DNA from: Actinophytocola sp035634895 | Lineage (GTDB): Bacteria; Actinomycetota; Actinomycetes; Mycobacteriales; Pseudonocardiaceae | Assembly: GCF_035634895.1 (NCBI RefSeq) | Contig: NZ_DASQCC010000216.1 | Location: 1-64,000 of the forward strand | Direction of reading: 5' to 3' | DNA: 64,000 bases | In this document: piece after piece, positions 51,140 to 59,851 of the stretch | Numbering within the stretch: the first letter of the stretch is position 1 | Layout of the letters: every line of letters starts with the position of its first letter | Notes under the pieces: generated by a model | The model's database searches: none | What the model was told of the DNA's origin: nothing | What the model saw: only the letters and a program-made list of their open reading frames with translations | Made by a program: the position numbers and the translations under genes

Positions 51140-51513
51140 CCGACCTGGTACTCGCGAGGCTCCAGGACGGGCTCGCCGACAACAGGCTGGAGCTGCCGCG
51201 CTGCGCCGACTGCGGCACGCTCGTCTGGTACCCGCGCGCCCGCTGCCCGCACTGCATGTCCGGAAACCTTGTGTGGGAGGAACTCTCCGGCACCGGAACC
51301 GTCTACTCCTACACGGTCAACCACCGCGGCCAGGGTGAGTACGCCGGACACGACCCGTTCGTCATCGCCTACGTCGAGCTCGCCGAGGGCCCGCGCGTTC
51401 TGTCCCATGTGGACAGTGCCGACGTGCGCGTCGGCGACCCGGTCCGGCTCCGCGGTGGCCTGAGCCAGGAGGGACACGTGCGCCTGACGTTCGAGAAGGA
51501 GGAACCCCGGTGA
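51136..51513 (+). CDS. DUF35 OB-fold / zinc-ribbon protein, partner of the thiolase-like protein
   Basis: The protein has 125 aa. The zinc ribbon Cys-x2-Cys-x10-Cys-x2-Cys ('RCADCGTLVWYPRARCPHC', about 22-40) precedes an OB-fold ('GTVYSYTVNHRGQGEYAGHD'). DUF35 proteins bind acyl-CoA and stabilise thiolase-like enzymes. It overlaps both neighbours by 4 nt. Confidence 0.88.
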   Translation: MTDLVLARLQDGLADNRLELPRCADCGTLVWYPRARCPHCMSGNLVWEELSGTGTVYSYTVNHRGQGEYAGHDPFVIAYVELAEGPRVLSHVDSADVRVGDPVRLRGGLSQEGHVRLTFEKEEPR

Positions 51514-52406
51514 CCTACGCGAAGGACGACCTGCGCTCCGCACTGTCCACTAAGGACTCGAAGCCCGTCGACAGCGCGATAGCCGCGCCGCGGTTCCTCG
51601 ACTTCTCCATCACCGCGCCCGACGTGGTCACCGCGGCCGGCAGCCGGCAGTGGATCATCCGGGGCCAGAACTTCGTGCTCATCTACACCGAGCCCCGGCC
51701 CGGAGACATGATCTGGTCGGCGGAGCTGGCGTCCGAGCAGGTGGTGCTGCTGATCGACGGGCACAGCGGGCTACGGGGCGAAGGAGAGCACACCGGGCCG
51801 GCCCTGGTCGTCATCCCGCCCGGCGAGAGCGAGTTCGCCAGCACGGGCGACGGCCCGATCGTCCAGCTGATCCAGTCCGACGAGGTGGAGTGGGCGAAGC
51901 GGGCGGCCAACGCCGAGGACTACGCCGAGCCGCACCCGCGGGTCGCGCCGCTCGAACCGTGGCCGGAGCCGGTCGACGGGTACCGCTGGCGCGCCTACTC
52001 GATGGCCGACGTGCCCGACGACCCCAAGCGGTTCGGCCGCATCTTCCGGACCCGCGCCTTCATGGTGAACTTCCTCAAGCCCGGCAACGGTCCGCGCGAC
52101 CCGCACCGGATGTCCCCGCACACCCACGACGACTTCGAGCAGTGCAGCCTGGTGGTGGCCGGCACGTACGTCCACCACATCCAGACGCCGTGGGGCCGGG
52201 ACGCCACGGCGTGGCGCCCGGAGGACCACGCCCGCGTCGGCAGTCCCTCGGTGGCCATCATCCCGCCGCCCACCGTGCACACCTCGCAGGCCATCGGGTC
52301 CGGGGTGAACCACCTGATCGACATCTTCGCCGGTCCGCGCCACGACTTCTCCGCCCAGCCCGGGTGGGTGCTCAACGCGGACACCTATCCGCCACCACGC
52401 GACTGA
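51510..52406 (+). CDS. Cupin-fold protein of catabolic operon
   Basis: The protein has 298 aa from GTG 51510. Two cupin-like halves can be seen. The second contains 'SPHTHDDFEQCSLVVAGTYV' and 'IIPPPTVHTSQAIG', whose His and Glu could bind a metal. The first half has no complete metal set. It might be a ring-cleaving or hydrolytic enzyme of the pathway. I do not recognise a named family. Confidence 0.68.
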   Translation: MTYAKDDLRSALSTKDSKPVDSAIAAPRFLDFSITAPDVVTAAGSRQWIIRGQNFVLIYTEPRPGDMIWSAELASEQVVLLIDGHSGLRGEGEHTGPALVVIPPGESEFASTGDGPIVQLIQSDEVEWAKRAANAEDYAEPHPRVAPLEPWPEPVDGYRWRAYSMADVPDDPKRFGRIFRTRAFMVNFLKPGNGPRDPHRMSPHTHDDFEQCSLVVAGTYVHHIQTPWGRDATAWRPEDHARVGSPSVAIIPPPTVHTSQAIGSGVNHLIDIFAGPRHDFSAQPGWVLNADTYPPPRD

Positions 52407-52436
52407 CCCCCGCCTTCAGTGCCGAAGGGACGTCCC

Positions 52437-53792
52437 ATGTCCGCCAACGCCGACCTCCGCAGCGAGGTCCACGACAGCTCCCCCGACGACGACTTACGCG
52501 CCCGCCGCCGGCGGGCGATCTCCAGTGCCTGGGCCGGCTTCGCCATCGACTCGTTCTCCATCTACGTGGCGTCGACGTCGCTGCTGCCCGCGATGATCTA
52601 CTTCCAGGCCGACCTCTCCCCCGCCCAGCTGTCCGTGTTCGTCGGCATGACCTTCGCCGCGACGCTGATCGGCCGGCCGATCGGCGCCCTGCTGTTCGGC
52701 CACTTCGCCGACCGGATCGGCCGCCGCAAGGTCGGTTCGGTCACCATCTACGGGTTCGGCACGATCTCCCTGTTCATCGCGATGCTGCCCGGCGCGGAGC
52801 AGGTCGGCGCCGGGGTCGCCACCGGGCTGCTGATCGGACTGCGGTTCATCGAGGGCATCTTCCTCGGCGGCGAGTACACGGCGGCGACGCCGATGGCCCT
52901 GGAGTACGCACCCCGGGGGCGGCGCGGGTTCACCGGCGCGCTCATCCAGTGCTCGGCGAGCGGCGGCCCGTTCGTGGTGGCGGTGCTGACCACGGTGGTC
53001 CTGCTGTTCGCCCCGAAGGAGGGCCTGCACTCCCCGTACGTCCAGTGGGGCTGGCGGATCCCGTTCGTCGTCGGCGCCGTCCTCGCCTACCTGGTCGCCT
53101 GGTTCCTGCGGCGGCGGGTGGAGGACTCTGACGTGTTCAAGGAGACGGCACGGAGCAACTCTCCCCTGCGGGACATGCTTCGCGGCGCCTCGGGCCGCGC
53201 GTTCGTCCAGTCCTACCTCATCATGACCGGCGTCTTCTTCGCGGTGAACATGCTCGGCAGCGTGATGCCGCAGCTGTTGTTGTCCAACAAGGGTTACACG
53301 GCGTCCGACCTCGCCCACACGCAGCTCATCAACGCGTGGCCGGGCATGGCGACCTACCTGTTCTACGGGTGGCTGTCCGACCGGATCGGCCGCAAGCCCG
53401 CGCTCTACATCGCGGCGACCACCACCGTGATCGGGGCGCCGATCACGTTCACCCTGCTGGGCAGCGGCACCGTGCACGGCTGGTTGCACCTGACGATCCT
53501 GGCCTCGCTGTGCAACGTGTTCGTCGTCGGCTCGCTGGGGGTGCTCCCGGCGTACATCAACGAGCGCTTCGCCACCGCGGTCCGGTCCTCGGGCTGGGGC
53601 GTGGCCTACAGCACGGCCGTCATCGTCCCGGCGTTCTTCTCCTACTACCAGCTGTGGCTGTCCCATCTCGTGCCCTTCGCCTACACCGCGGGCATCCTGT
53701 GCGCGTTCGGCGGCCTGCTCGTCCTGGCGGCCGTGCGGTCGGGCCCGGAGACCCGCGGGGTGGACCTGCACGCGGTGGGCGAGACGGCGTGA
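52437..53792 (+). CDS. MFS transporter, metabolite:H+ symporter (MHS) type
   Basis: The protein has 451 aa with 12 hydrophobic segments. 'GHFADRIGRRKVGSVTIYGF' is the MFS signature loop, and 'IEGIFLGGEYTAATPMALEY' is typical of the MHS group (shikimate, ketoglutarate and aromatic acid permeases). ATG 52437 follows AAGGGACGTCCC. It probably imports the organic acid degraded by this operon. Confidence 0.88.
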   Translation: MSANADLRSEVHDSSPDDDLRARRRRAISSAWAGFAIDSFSIYVASTSLLPAMIYFQADLSPAQLSVFVGMTFAATLIGRPIGALLFGHFADRIGRRKVGSVTIYGFGTISLFIAMLPGAEQVGAGVATGLLIGLRFIEGIFLGGEYTAATPMALEYAPRGRRGFTGALIQCSASGGPFVVAVLTTVVLLFAPKEGLHSPYVQWGWRIPFVVGAVLAYLVAWFLRRRVEDSDVFKETARSNSPLRDMLRGASGRAFVQSYLIMTGVFFAVNMLGSVMPQLLLSNKGYTASDLAHTQLINAWPGMATYLFYGWLSDRIGRKPALYIAATTTVIGAPITFTLLGSGTVHGWLHLTILASLCNVFVVGSLGVLPAYINERFATAVRSSGWGVAYSTAVIVPAFFSYYQLWLSHLVPFAYTAGILCAFGGLLVLAAVRSGPETRGVDLHAVGETA

Positions 53793-53809
53793 CGTCATGA
53801 AGGCAAGGT

Positions 53810-54991
53810 ATGCGCTCCGACGCGAAGGCGGCCGTCGCGATCTTCGTTCTGCAGACCGCGGGCAGTGGGGTGGCCGTCTACGGCATCCCGATCTCCATCG
53901 CCGCGTTCCTGCGCTCGGGCACGGTGGCACCGGCGGTGCTGTCACTGGCGAGCACCGGGTTCTTCGTGGTGGGTGCGTTGACGGGGCCGGTGTTCGGCCG
54001 GTTCGGTCAGCGCAGCCCGAACGTGGTGATGCTGTGCGCGGTGCTGGGTGGTACGGCGGCCATCACCGCGATGGCCGTCCATCCCGGCGGGGTGGTCGTC
54101 ATCTGCGCGTTCGCGACGCTGGGCGCGATCTTCAACGGCGGGCTGGTCGTCGTCGGCACCACGGTGCTGGTGCGGGTCTTCGAGGGCCGGCCCAGCGCGG
54201 GCATGGCGCTGGCGACCTCCGGGTCGTCGGCAGGCGGCATCCTCGTCTCGCCGGTGCTCGCCATGCTGCTGACCACGAGCGCGGCCCTGTCCCCGTCGTT
54301 TCTCGTGGTCGCCGTGGGGTTCCTGCTGACCAGCTGCGCCGCGCTGGCACTCGGGTGGCGGGTCGCCGCCCGTCCGGCGCCGGCCGTCACGGCCGCGGCG
54401 CCGGCCCGGCTGTCCGCGCACTGGCCGCTGGTCGTCGCGTTCAGTCTCGTCAGTGCCTCACAGCTGGGCGCGATGGCGTACATCGTGGCGACCGGGATGG
54501 ACCGCGACTTCGCCGGCGCGCGCCTGGCGGTCGCGGTCGCGACGGTGGCGGCCGTCGCGTCGCGGTGGCTCGGCAGCGCCGGCATCCGGCGGCTCGGCCT
54601 GCACCGGTGGACGATCACCAGCTTCTGCGCCCAGGCCGTCGGGGTGGCCCTGGTCGGCGTCGCGCCGGCCGGGTGGGTGCTGTTCGCCGGAGCGCTCCTC
54701 ATCGGACAGAGCCTGGGCAACACGATCCTGATCCGCTCCCAGGTGATCGTGGCGCTGTTCGGCATCGACGACTTCACCGGCAAGTTCGCGCGGTTCCAGA
54801 CGTGGACCAGCCTCGGCTCGGCGGCCGGACCGCTGGTGCTCGGCCAGCTCTACTCGATCTCGGGCGACTACCCGCTCGCCTACCTGACGTTGTTCGCGCT
54901 CAACGTGGTCGCCGTCCCGTTCCTTCGCCCCTGGTCGCGCTCCGGGAGGATCGATGAGCTCCAGCACGCCGGCCGTGCCGTCCTACGATGA
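53810..54991 (+). CDS. Second MFS transporter
   Basis: The protein has 393 aa with about 12 segments ('VAIFVLQTAGSGVAVYGIPI', 'GPVFGRFGQRSPNVVMLC'). It resembles small MFS carriers of the CynX/YcaD type. Its 3' end overlaps the start of the cyclase gene by 38 nt in another frame. Two carriers in one operon suggest two related substrates, or import plus export. Confidence 0.85.
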   Translation: MRSDAKAAVAIFVLQTAGSGVAVYGIPISIAAFLRSGTVAPAVLSLASTGFFVVGALTGPVFGRFGQRSPNVVMLCAVLGGTAAITAMAVHPGGVVVICAFATLGAIFNGGLVVVGTTVLVRVFEGRPSAGMALATSGSSAGGILVSPVLAMLLTTSAALSPSFLVVAVGFLLTSCAALALGWRVAARPAPAVTAAAPARLSAHWPLVVAFSLVSASQLGAMAYIVATGMDRDFAGARLAVAVATVAAVASRWLGSAGIRRLGLHRWTITSFCAQAVGVALVGVAPAGWVLFAGALLIGQSLGNTILIRSQVIVALFGIDDFTGKFARFQTWTSLGSAAGPLVLGQLYSISGDYPLAYLTLFALNVVAVPFLRPWSRSGRIDELQHAGRAVLR

Positions 54992-55952
54992 GCTACGTCG
55001 CCGCACGGACGCCCCGCCGGGATCGTCCTGGCACCTGTTCGGCCCGGACGACCAGCTCGGCACGCTGAACTTCCTCACGCCGGAGACCGCCCGTGCCGGC
55101 GCGGCACTGGTCCGGCACGGTCGGATTTTCAACCTCGACTACCCGCTGAACACCTTCGTGCCGAGCCTGGCCGGCACCCGCCCGCCGACCGAGCACCACA
55201 TCTTCGCCAACAACCCCAACCACCGCGACGACTGGGTCGACTCGTTCTACCTCCAGTCGACGTCCCAGGTGGACGGACTCCGCCACATCCGCCATCCACG
55301 GCACGGTTTCTACGGCGGGGTCGCGGACGACGACATCGACGTCGACACACCCGCGCTGGGCATCCAGCTGCTCGCCGAGAAGGGCATCGTGGGTCGGGGG
55401 ATCCTGCTCGACGCAGTCCGCTACTTCGACAGCGTCGGCGAACCGCTGGCACCCGACGCCCCGCGCGGGATCACTCCGGCCGAGCTGGACGGTATGGCCG
55501 AGCACTTCGGCGTCGAGGTGCGGTCCGGCGACATCCTGTTGCTGCGCACCGGTTTCGCGGAGTACTGGCTGCGCGCCACCCCGGAGCGGCGCGCGGCACG
55601 CACCGGCGGACCGGGGCTGCGCCAGTCCGAGGAGACGCTGGCGTGGCTGTGGGACCACCAGGTTTCCCTTGTCGCGGCGGACAACGGCGGCCTGGAGCGG
55701 TGGCCGGTCGATCCGGGCTCCGGCTGGGTGGACCCGGACGAGCCGCCGCCACCACGCGGTCCGTCCCACAACGGGATGATGCACCGCCCGCTCATCGCGC
55801 TGCTCGGCATGATCATCGGTGAGCTGTGGAAGCTCGACGAGCTGGCCGAGGACTGCGCGGCCGACGGTGTCTACGAGTTCCTGCTCACCGCCAAGCCGCT
55901 GAACCTGAGGGGAGGCGTCGGCTCACCGCCGAACGCGCTCGCCGTCAAGTAG
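54954..55952 (+). CDS. Cyclase-family (kynurenine formamidase-like) metal hydrolase
   Basis: The protein has 332 aa. Start ATG 54954 has GGGAGG 5 nt upstream inside the preceding gene. 'FGPDDQLGTLNFLTPE' opens the family. The metal motif HxGTHxDxP is replaced by 'STSQVDGLRHIRH', as in the long actinobacterial branch. 'GVEVRSGDILLLRTGFAEYW' and 'VAADNGGLERWP' are conserved. The family hydrolyses amides, lactones or cyclic compounds, and the substrate here is unknown. Confidence 0.83.
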   Translation: MSSSTPAVPSYDELRRRTDAPPGSSWHLFGPDDQLGTLNFLTPETARAGAALVRHGRIFNLDYPLNTFVPSLAGTRPPTEHHIFANNPNHRDDWVDSFYLQSTSQVDGLRHIRHPRHGFYGGVADDDIDVDTPALGIQLLAEKGIVGRGILLDAVRYFDSVGEPLAPDAPRGITPAELDGMAEHFGVEVRSGDILLLRTGFAEYWLRATPERRAARTGGPGLRQSEETLAWLWDHQVSLVAADNGGLERWPVDPGSGWVDPDEPPPPRGPSHNGMMHRPLIALLGMIIGELWKLDELAEDCAADGVYEFLLTAKPLNLRGGVGSPPNALAVK

Positions 55953-55974
55953 CCAGTACCGAGAGGGACGAACC

Positions 55975-56919
55975 ATGACACAGACCATGAGTGAGCTGTG
56001 GGACCCGACGCTCGACGCGGACCGGCGCCGGCCGGACCCGGAGGTGGACGACCTGCTCACCGGCGCCGTCGACCTGCACACCCACCCCGGCCCGAGCCCG
56101 TTCCCGCGCAGGATGTCCATCCTGGACGCGGCTGCCGACGCCGCCACGGTGGGGTTCCGCGCACTCGTGGCGAAGTCGCACCACCACAGCATGCAGACCG
56201 ACATCCTGGCGCTGGAGCAGGCCGGCCTCGCCGACATCCCGGTCAAGGTCTACGGCGGCGTCGCGCTCAACAACACGGTCGGCGGGCTCAACCCGTACGC
56301 GGTCGAGCTGGCACTGCGGATGGGCGGCCGGGTGGTGTGGTTCCCGACGATCGCCTCGCGGGCGCACCTCGACTTCCACGCGCACAACCACAGCGGGTTC
56401 CCCGTCGCCGGGATCCCCCTGCGGGACAACGAGCCGATCACCGTGCTGGACGACGGCCGGCTCTCCGCCGCGACCCACGACGTCCTCGACGTGATCGCCG
56501 CGGAGAACGCGATCCTGAACTGCGGGCACCTGCCGGCGGCGGAGATCGACGTGCTGGTCCCTGGCGCGGTGGAGGCGGGCATCACGCGGATCGTGGTGAG
56601 CCATCCCGACTTCGTCCTCGGGGCGACGCCGGAGCACATCGAGCGGTGGTGCCGCCAGGGCGTACACGTGGAACACTGCCTCGCGATGCTGGTCGGCCGG
56701 GAGCCGAAACCCGAGCCGTTCAAGCGGATCGCCGAGTACTACCGCGCGGCGGGTGCCAGTAGGACGATCTTCTCGTCCGACCTCGGCCAGAAGAACAACC
56801 CGCTGCCGGTCACGGCGTACCGCCGGATGGTGCGGGTGCTGCTGGACGACGGCGTCGCCCCGGCCGACATCAGGGCGATGACGGGTGGAAACGCGGCTCA
56901 GCTGCTGGGCTGCGTATAG
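55975..56919 (+). CDS. Amidohydrolase-like metal enzyme (DUF6282 type)
   Basis: The protein has 314 aa. Metal-binding blocks can be traced: 'VDLHTHPGPSPFPRRM' (about 34), 'LVAKSHHHSMQTD', 'ILNCGHLPAAEIDV', 'IVVSHPDFVLG' and 'TIFSSDLGQKNNP'. The order fits a TIM-barrel amidohydrolase or PHP-like hydrolase. It lies 22 nt after the cyclase gene. A hydrolase or decarboxylase step in the pathway is inferred. Confidence 0.78.
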   Translation: MTQTMSELWDPTLDADRRRPDPEVDDLLTGAVDLHTHPGPSPFPRRMSILDAAADAATVGFRALVAKSHHHSMQTDILALEQAGLADIPVKVYGGVALNNTVGGLNPYAVELALRMGGRVVWFPTIASRAHLDFHAHNHSGFPVAGIPLRDNEPITVLDDGRLSAATHDVLDVIAAENAILNCGHLPAAEIDVLVPGAVEAGITRIVVSHPDFVLGATPEHIERWCRQGVHVEHCLAMLVGREPKPEPFKRIAEYYRAAGASRTIFSSDLGQKNNPLPVTAYRRMVRVLLDDGVAPADIRAMTGGNAAQLLGCV

Positions 56920-56953
56920 TCCCACCACCAGCGCAGGCGGCAGGGGTGGACGA

Positions 56954-57736
56954 GTGAGCGTGACGAGCGGGGGCGGCACCGGCGACATCCAGGCGGTGCA
57001 CCGCGTCGCGGAGATCCTGAGGCTCTTCACGCTCATGAGCCCGCGGCTGACCGTCGCGGAGGCGGCCGCCCGGGTGGGACTGAATCGGACGACGCTGCAC
57101 CGCTACTTCACGTCGATGGTGCTGGACGAGATCCTGGAACGCGCCCCGGACGACGCGACGGTGTACGTGCCCGGCAGGTTGATGCTCCAGCTGGGCGCGG
57201 TGGCGCAGGGGCAGCGGCGGGTGCTGGACCTGGCGCCGCGGCACATGGACGCGCTGTCCGTCGACACCGGACTGACGGTGGTGCTGTCGCTGTGGGGAGC
57301 GTCGGGGCCGGTGGTGTCGCTGGTGTCGGAGGCGGGGACGCACCCGATCCTGATCACGGTCCGGATCGGGTCGACGCTGGGGCCGGACTCGGCGCAGACC
57401 AGGCTGTTCGTGGCGCTGTCCGGCGACAAGGAGCGGTTCGAGCGCTACCTGTCCCGCATCGGGGAGGACGAACGGGCGAAGCTGGATCGTCACCTGCCGC
57501 GCTGCCGGTCCCGAGGACTGACCCGGATCCGCATCCCGGCGGTCGACGGCGTGGTCCTGGCCGCGGCCGTCTTCGACGAACACGACGTGGCCGCGACGGT
57601 GGCACTGGTGGGCACCACGTCGTCGTTGCCCAAGGAGGCCACCGACATGGAGTCGGCCCTCCTCCGCACCGTCGGCGCCATCACGGAGGAGCTGGGCGGC
57701 GGCGACACCCGGCGGAACACCCTCACCGAGCCTTAA
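56954..57736 (+). CDS. IclR-family transcriptional regulator
   Basis: The protein has 260 aa from GTG 56954. The N-terminal winged helix reads 'AVHRVAEILRLFTLMSPRLT', 'AARVGLNRTTLHRYFTSMV'. The effector domain has 'THPILITVRIGSTLG'. It is the last gene of the catabolic operon, 34 nt after the metal-enzyme gene, and probably binds the three-half-site operator at 47832-47856 in front of the first gene. Confidence 0.9.
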   Translation: MSVTSGGGTGDIQAVHRVAEILRLFTLMSPRLTVAEAAARVGLNRTTLHRYFTSMVLDEILERAPDDATVYVPGRLMLQLGAVAQGQRRVLDLAPRHMDALSVDTGLTVVLSLWGASGPVVSLVSEAGTHPILITVRIGSTLGPDSAQTRLFVALSGDKERFERYLSRIGEDERAKLDRHLPRCRSRGLTRIRIPAVDGVVLAAAVFDEHDVAATVALVGTTSSLPKEATDMESALLRTVGAITEELGGGDTRRNTLTEP

Positions 57737-57891
57737 CCCGCCACACGGCCCAGGGCGGCCCAGGCAATGCCTGTCCCATGGTTCTTTGCGCGAAACCCGC
57801 GCCCCGAGCAGCAGTTACCTCAGGGGAACGTGACGCCACCCAGCCACGATCCACCTCGACGCCGGCACCGTCGCCGGGACGCGACCCACAC

Positions 57892-58203
57892 TCAGAAATG
57901 CCGGGGAGGCGGACTAGTGACGAGGTGGCGGACCTTCTCCGACACCACCAGGTCGTGGATCTCGTCGCCGTGGTGGACGGTGATGTGGTCCAGCAGTGCG
58001 CTGGCACCGTCGGGCATGACCTCGATCTCGACACGCCACTGCTCGGTCGAGTGTCGCCGTCCGTGCCACCGGTGCACCCGCCGCACCGGGCCCTCGATGT
58101 GCGCGCAGCACGTGAACTCGGTACCCGCGACCTCGGCCGCCATCGTGTCGGCGAGCTGCTTGCTGTCGGTGGTGAACGTCACGACGACGTCTTCGTAGTC
58201 CAT
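57892..58203 (-). CDS. cutA: CutA-like divalent-cation tolerance protein
   Basis: The protein has 103 aa. 'DVVVTFTTDSKQLADTMAAE', 'TCCAHIEGPVRRVHRWHGRR' and 'DHITVHHGDEIHDLVV' follow the CutA pattern of a small trimeric ferredoxin-like fold. Start ATG 58203 lacks a ribosome site. TAGTAT, which overlaps the upstream gene's stop, ends 7 nt before it, so a leaderless message is possible. It could also be read through from the SPFH gene 10 nt upstream. The sequence is divergent from typical CutA. Confidence 0.72.
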   Translation of the reverse strand: MDYEDVVVTFTTDSKQLADTMAAEVAGTEFTCCAHIEGPVRRVHRWHGRRHSTEQWRVEIEVMPDGASALLDHITVHHGDEIHDLVVSEKVRHLVTSPPPRHF

Positions 58204-58213
58204 GACTGTGATA

Positions 58214-59242
58214 CTAGTCACGATTCTGGCCCGGCACACCAGCCGAATTCTTCGCGGGTTTCTCCGCGTCGGCCGCGTCGGCGACCGCTTCCGCCGCGGC
58301 GTCGGCCGCCGCCGCCACCTCGGCCGCGGCCACCTCCTCCTCCGGCGTGGTCTGCCGGGTGGCCGCCGACTTCGGCAGCACCTCGGTGAACGCCCTCGAC
58401 ACCCCGCTGAGCGCCGCGGTCAGCTCGCTCGGGATCACGAAGAACGTGTTGTTGGGGCCCTGTGCGAGCTGTGGCAACGTCTGCAGGTACTGGTAGGCCA
58501 GCAACTTCGGGTCGGGGTCGTTGCGGTGCACGGACTGGAAGACCGTCTCGATGGCCTTCGCCTCGCCCTCGGCCTTGAGGATCTGGGCGGTGCGGTTGCC
58601 TTCCGCGCGGAGCACCGCGGCCTGCTTGTCGCCCTCCGCGGTGAGGATCTGGGACTGCCGCTGCCCCTCGGCACCGAGGATCGCGGCGCGCTTGTCCCGC
58701 TCGGCCCGCATCTGCTTCTCCATGGCGTCCTTGATCGTCTTCGGCGGGTCGATGGCCTTGATCTCCACCCGGTTGACGCGGATGCCCCACTTGCCGGTGG
58801 CCTCGTCGAGCACGCCGCGCAGCTGGCTGTTGATGGTGTCGCGCGAGGTCAGCGTCACCTCGAGGTCCATCGAGCCGACGACGTTGCGCAGGGTGGTGAC
58901 CGTCAGCTGCTCGACGGCCTGGAGGTAGCTGGCGATCTCGTAGGCGGCCGCACGCGGGTCGGTGACCTGGAAGTACAGCACGGTGTCGATCTCGACGACG
59001 AGGTTGTCCTCGGTGATGACCGGCTGGGGCTGGAAGGACACGACCTGCTCGCGCAGGTCGATCGCCGAGTACACGCGGTCGACGAACGGGATGACGAAGT
59101 TGAGGCCGGGCTGGAGCGTCCGGCTGTACCGGCCCAGCCGCTCGACGTTGCGGGCACGGGCCTGCGGCACGATACGCACCGTCCGGAACACGACGAAGAC
59201 GACCAGCAACACGACCAGGATGGTGACGACGAACAGTTCCAT
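58214..59242 (-). CDS. SPFH/stomatin-like membrane protein (QmcA/paraslipin type)
   Basis: The protein has 342 aa. An N-terminal membrane anchor ('FVVTILVVLLVVFVVFRTVR') precedes the SPFH domain ('VPQARARNVERLGRYSRTLQ', 'EVTLTSRDTINSQLRGVLDE'). A coiled coil at about 170-230 has 'EKQMRAERDKRAAILGAEGQ'. The Ala/Glu-rich tail is disordered. It pairs with the NfeD protein upstream (3-nt gap), as usual for membrane-microdomain systems. Confidence 0.92.
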   Translation of the reverse strand: MELFVVTILVVLLVVFVVFRTVRIVPQARARNVERLGRYSRTLQPGLNFVIPFVDRVYSAIDLREQVVSFQPQPVITEDNLVVEIDTVLYFQVTDPRAAAYEIASYLQAVEQLTVTTLRNVVGSMDLEVTLTSRDTINSQLRGVLDEATGKWGIRVNRVEIKAIDPPKTIKDAMEKQMRAERDKRAAILGAEGQRQSQILTAEGDKQAAVLRAEGNRTAQILKAEGEAKAIETVFQSVHRNDPDPKLLAYQYLQTLPQLAQGPNNTFFVIPSELTAALSGVSRAFTEVLPKSAATRQTTPEEEVAAAEVAAAADAAAEAVADAADAEKPAKNSAGVPGQNRD

Positions 59243-59245
59243 GGC

Positions 59246-59677
59246 TCACTCCAATGGGTAAACGTAAGCCGTCGTGCCGCTGATGCGCATGACGTTGACC
59301 GCGGCGCCGGCCGGGATGACGGTGAGGTCGTCGAAGGAGCGCGCGGTCCAGTCCTCCCCGCCGATCCGCACGAGCCCGTCCCGGTCGCTGACCTCCCGCA
59401 GGACGAACGCGCGCCTGCCGACGAGCGCGTCGACGCCGAACCGCTCCAGCTGCGGGCGGCGCATGTGCTCGAGCGCGACCGGCCGTACCAGCACCACCCC
59501 GACCACCGAGGCGAAGGCGAACGCGAGCAGTTGCACGGGCAGCGGCAGCCCGAGCGCGGCGAGCCCGGCCGGCACGAGGGCGGCGGCGCCGAGCACACCG
59601 AGCGCCGCGGTCAGGGTGAAGATCTCCGCGGTGCCCAGCAGAACCGCGGCCACCAACCAGATCAACCACATCTCCAT
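59246..59677 (-). CDS. NfeD-family membrane protein
   Basis: The protein has 143 aa. Start ATG 59677 has GGGGGA 5 nt upstream. About three membrane helices ('MWLIWLVAAVLLGTAEIFTL', 'VQLLAFAFASVVGVVLVRPV') are followed by the C-terminal OB-fold ('LVGRRAFVLREVSDRDGLVR', 'DDLTVIPAGAAVNVMRISGT'). It is the short NfeD type, which is co-encoded with SPFH proteins and works in the membrane. Confidence 0.9.
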   Translation of the reverse strand: MEMWLIWLVAAVLLGTAEIFTLTAALGVLGAAALVPAGLAALGLPLPVQLLAFAFASVVGVVLVRPVALEHMRRPQLERFGVDALVGRRAFVLREVSDRDGLVRIGGEDWTARSFDDLTVIPAGAAVNVMRISGTTAYVYPLE

Positions 59678-59790
59678 GCGGTCCCCCGCAGGCAACCGGG
59701 GGCGGTCACTCCCGGAACACCCGGCCCGCCCTGTTTCCCAAGGTAGCACCGCGAATGAGTTCCGGCTCGCCGCCCGTGCCGGGGCGGGAT

Positions 59791-59845
59791 CACGACGGAG
59801 GACGCCTTCGTCACACCGGGCGTGGGAAAGGCGTCCTCCGTCGTG
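59791..59845. terminator. Long perfect hairpin downstream of the GH5 gene
   Basis: CACGACGGAGGACGCCTT (59791-59808) and AAGGCGTCCTCCGTCGTG (59828-59845) are perfect 18-bp arms with a 19-nt loop. It lies 7 bp after the GH5 stop codon. It has no T-tract, which is common for actinobacterial terminators. It would keep GH5 transcripts from entering the NfeD gene. Confidence 0.8.
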
Positions 59846-59851
59846 TTCGGG

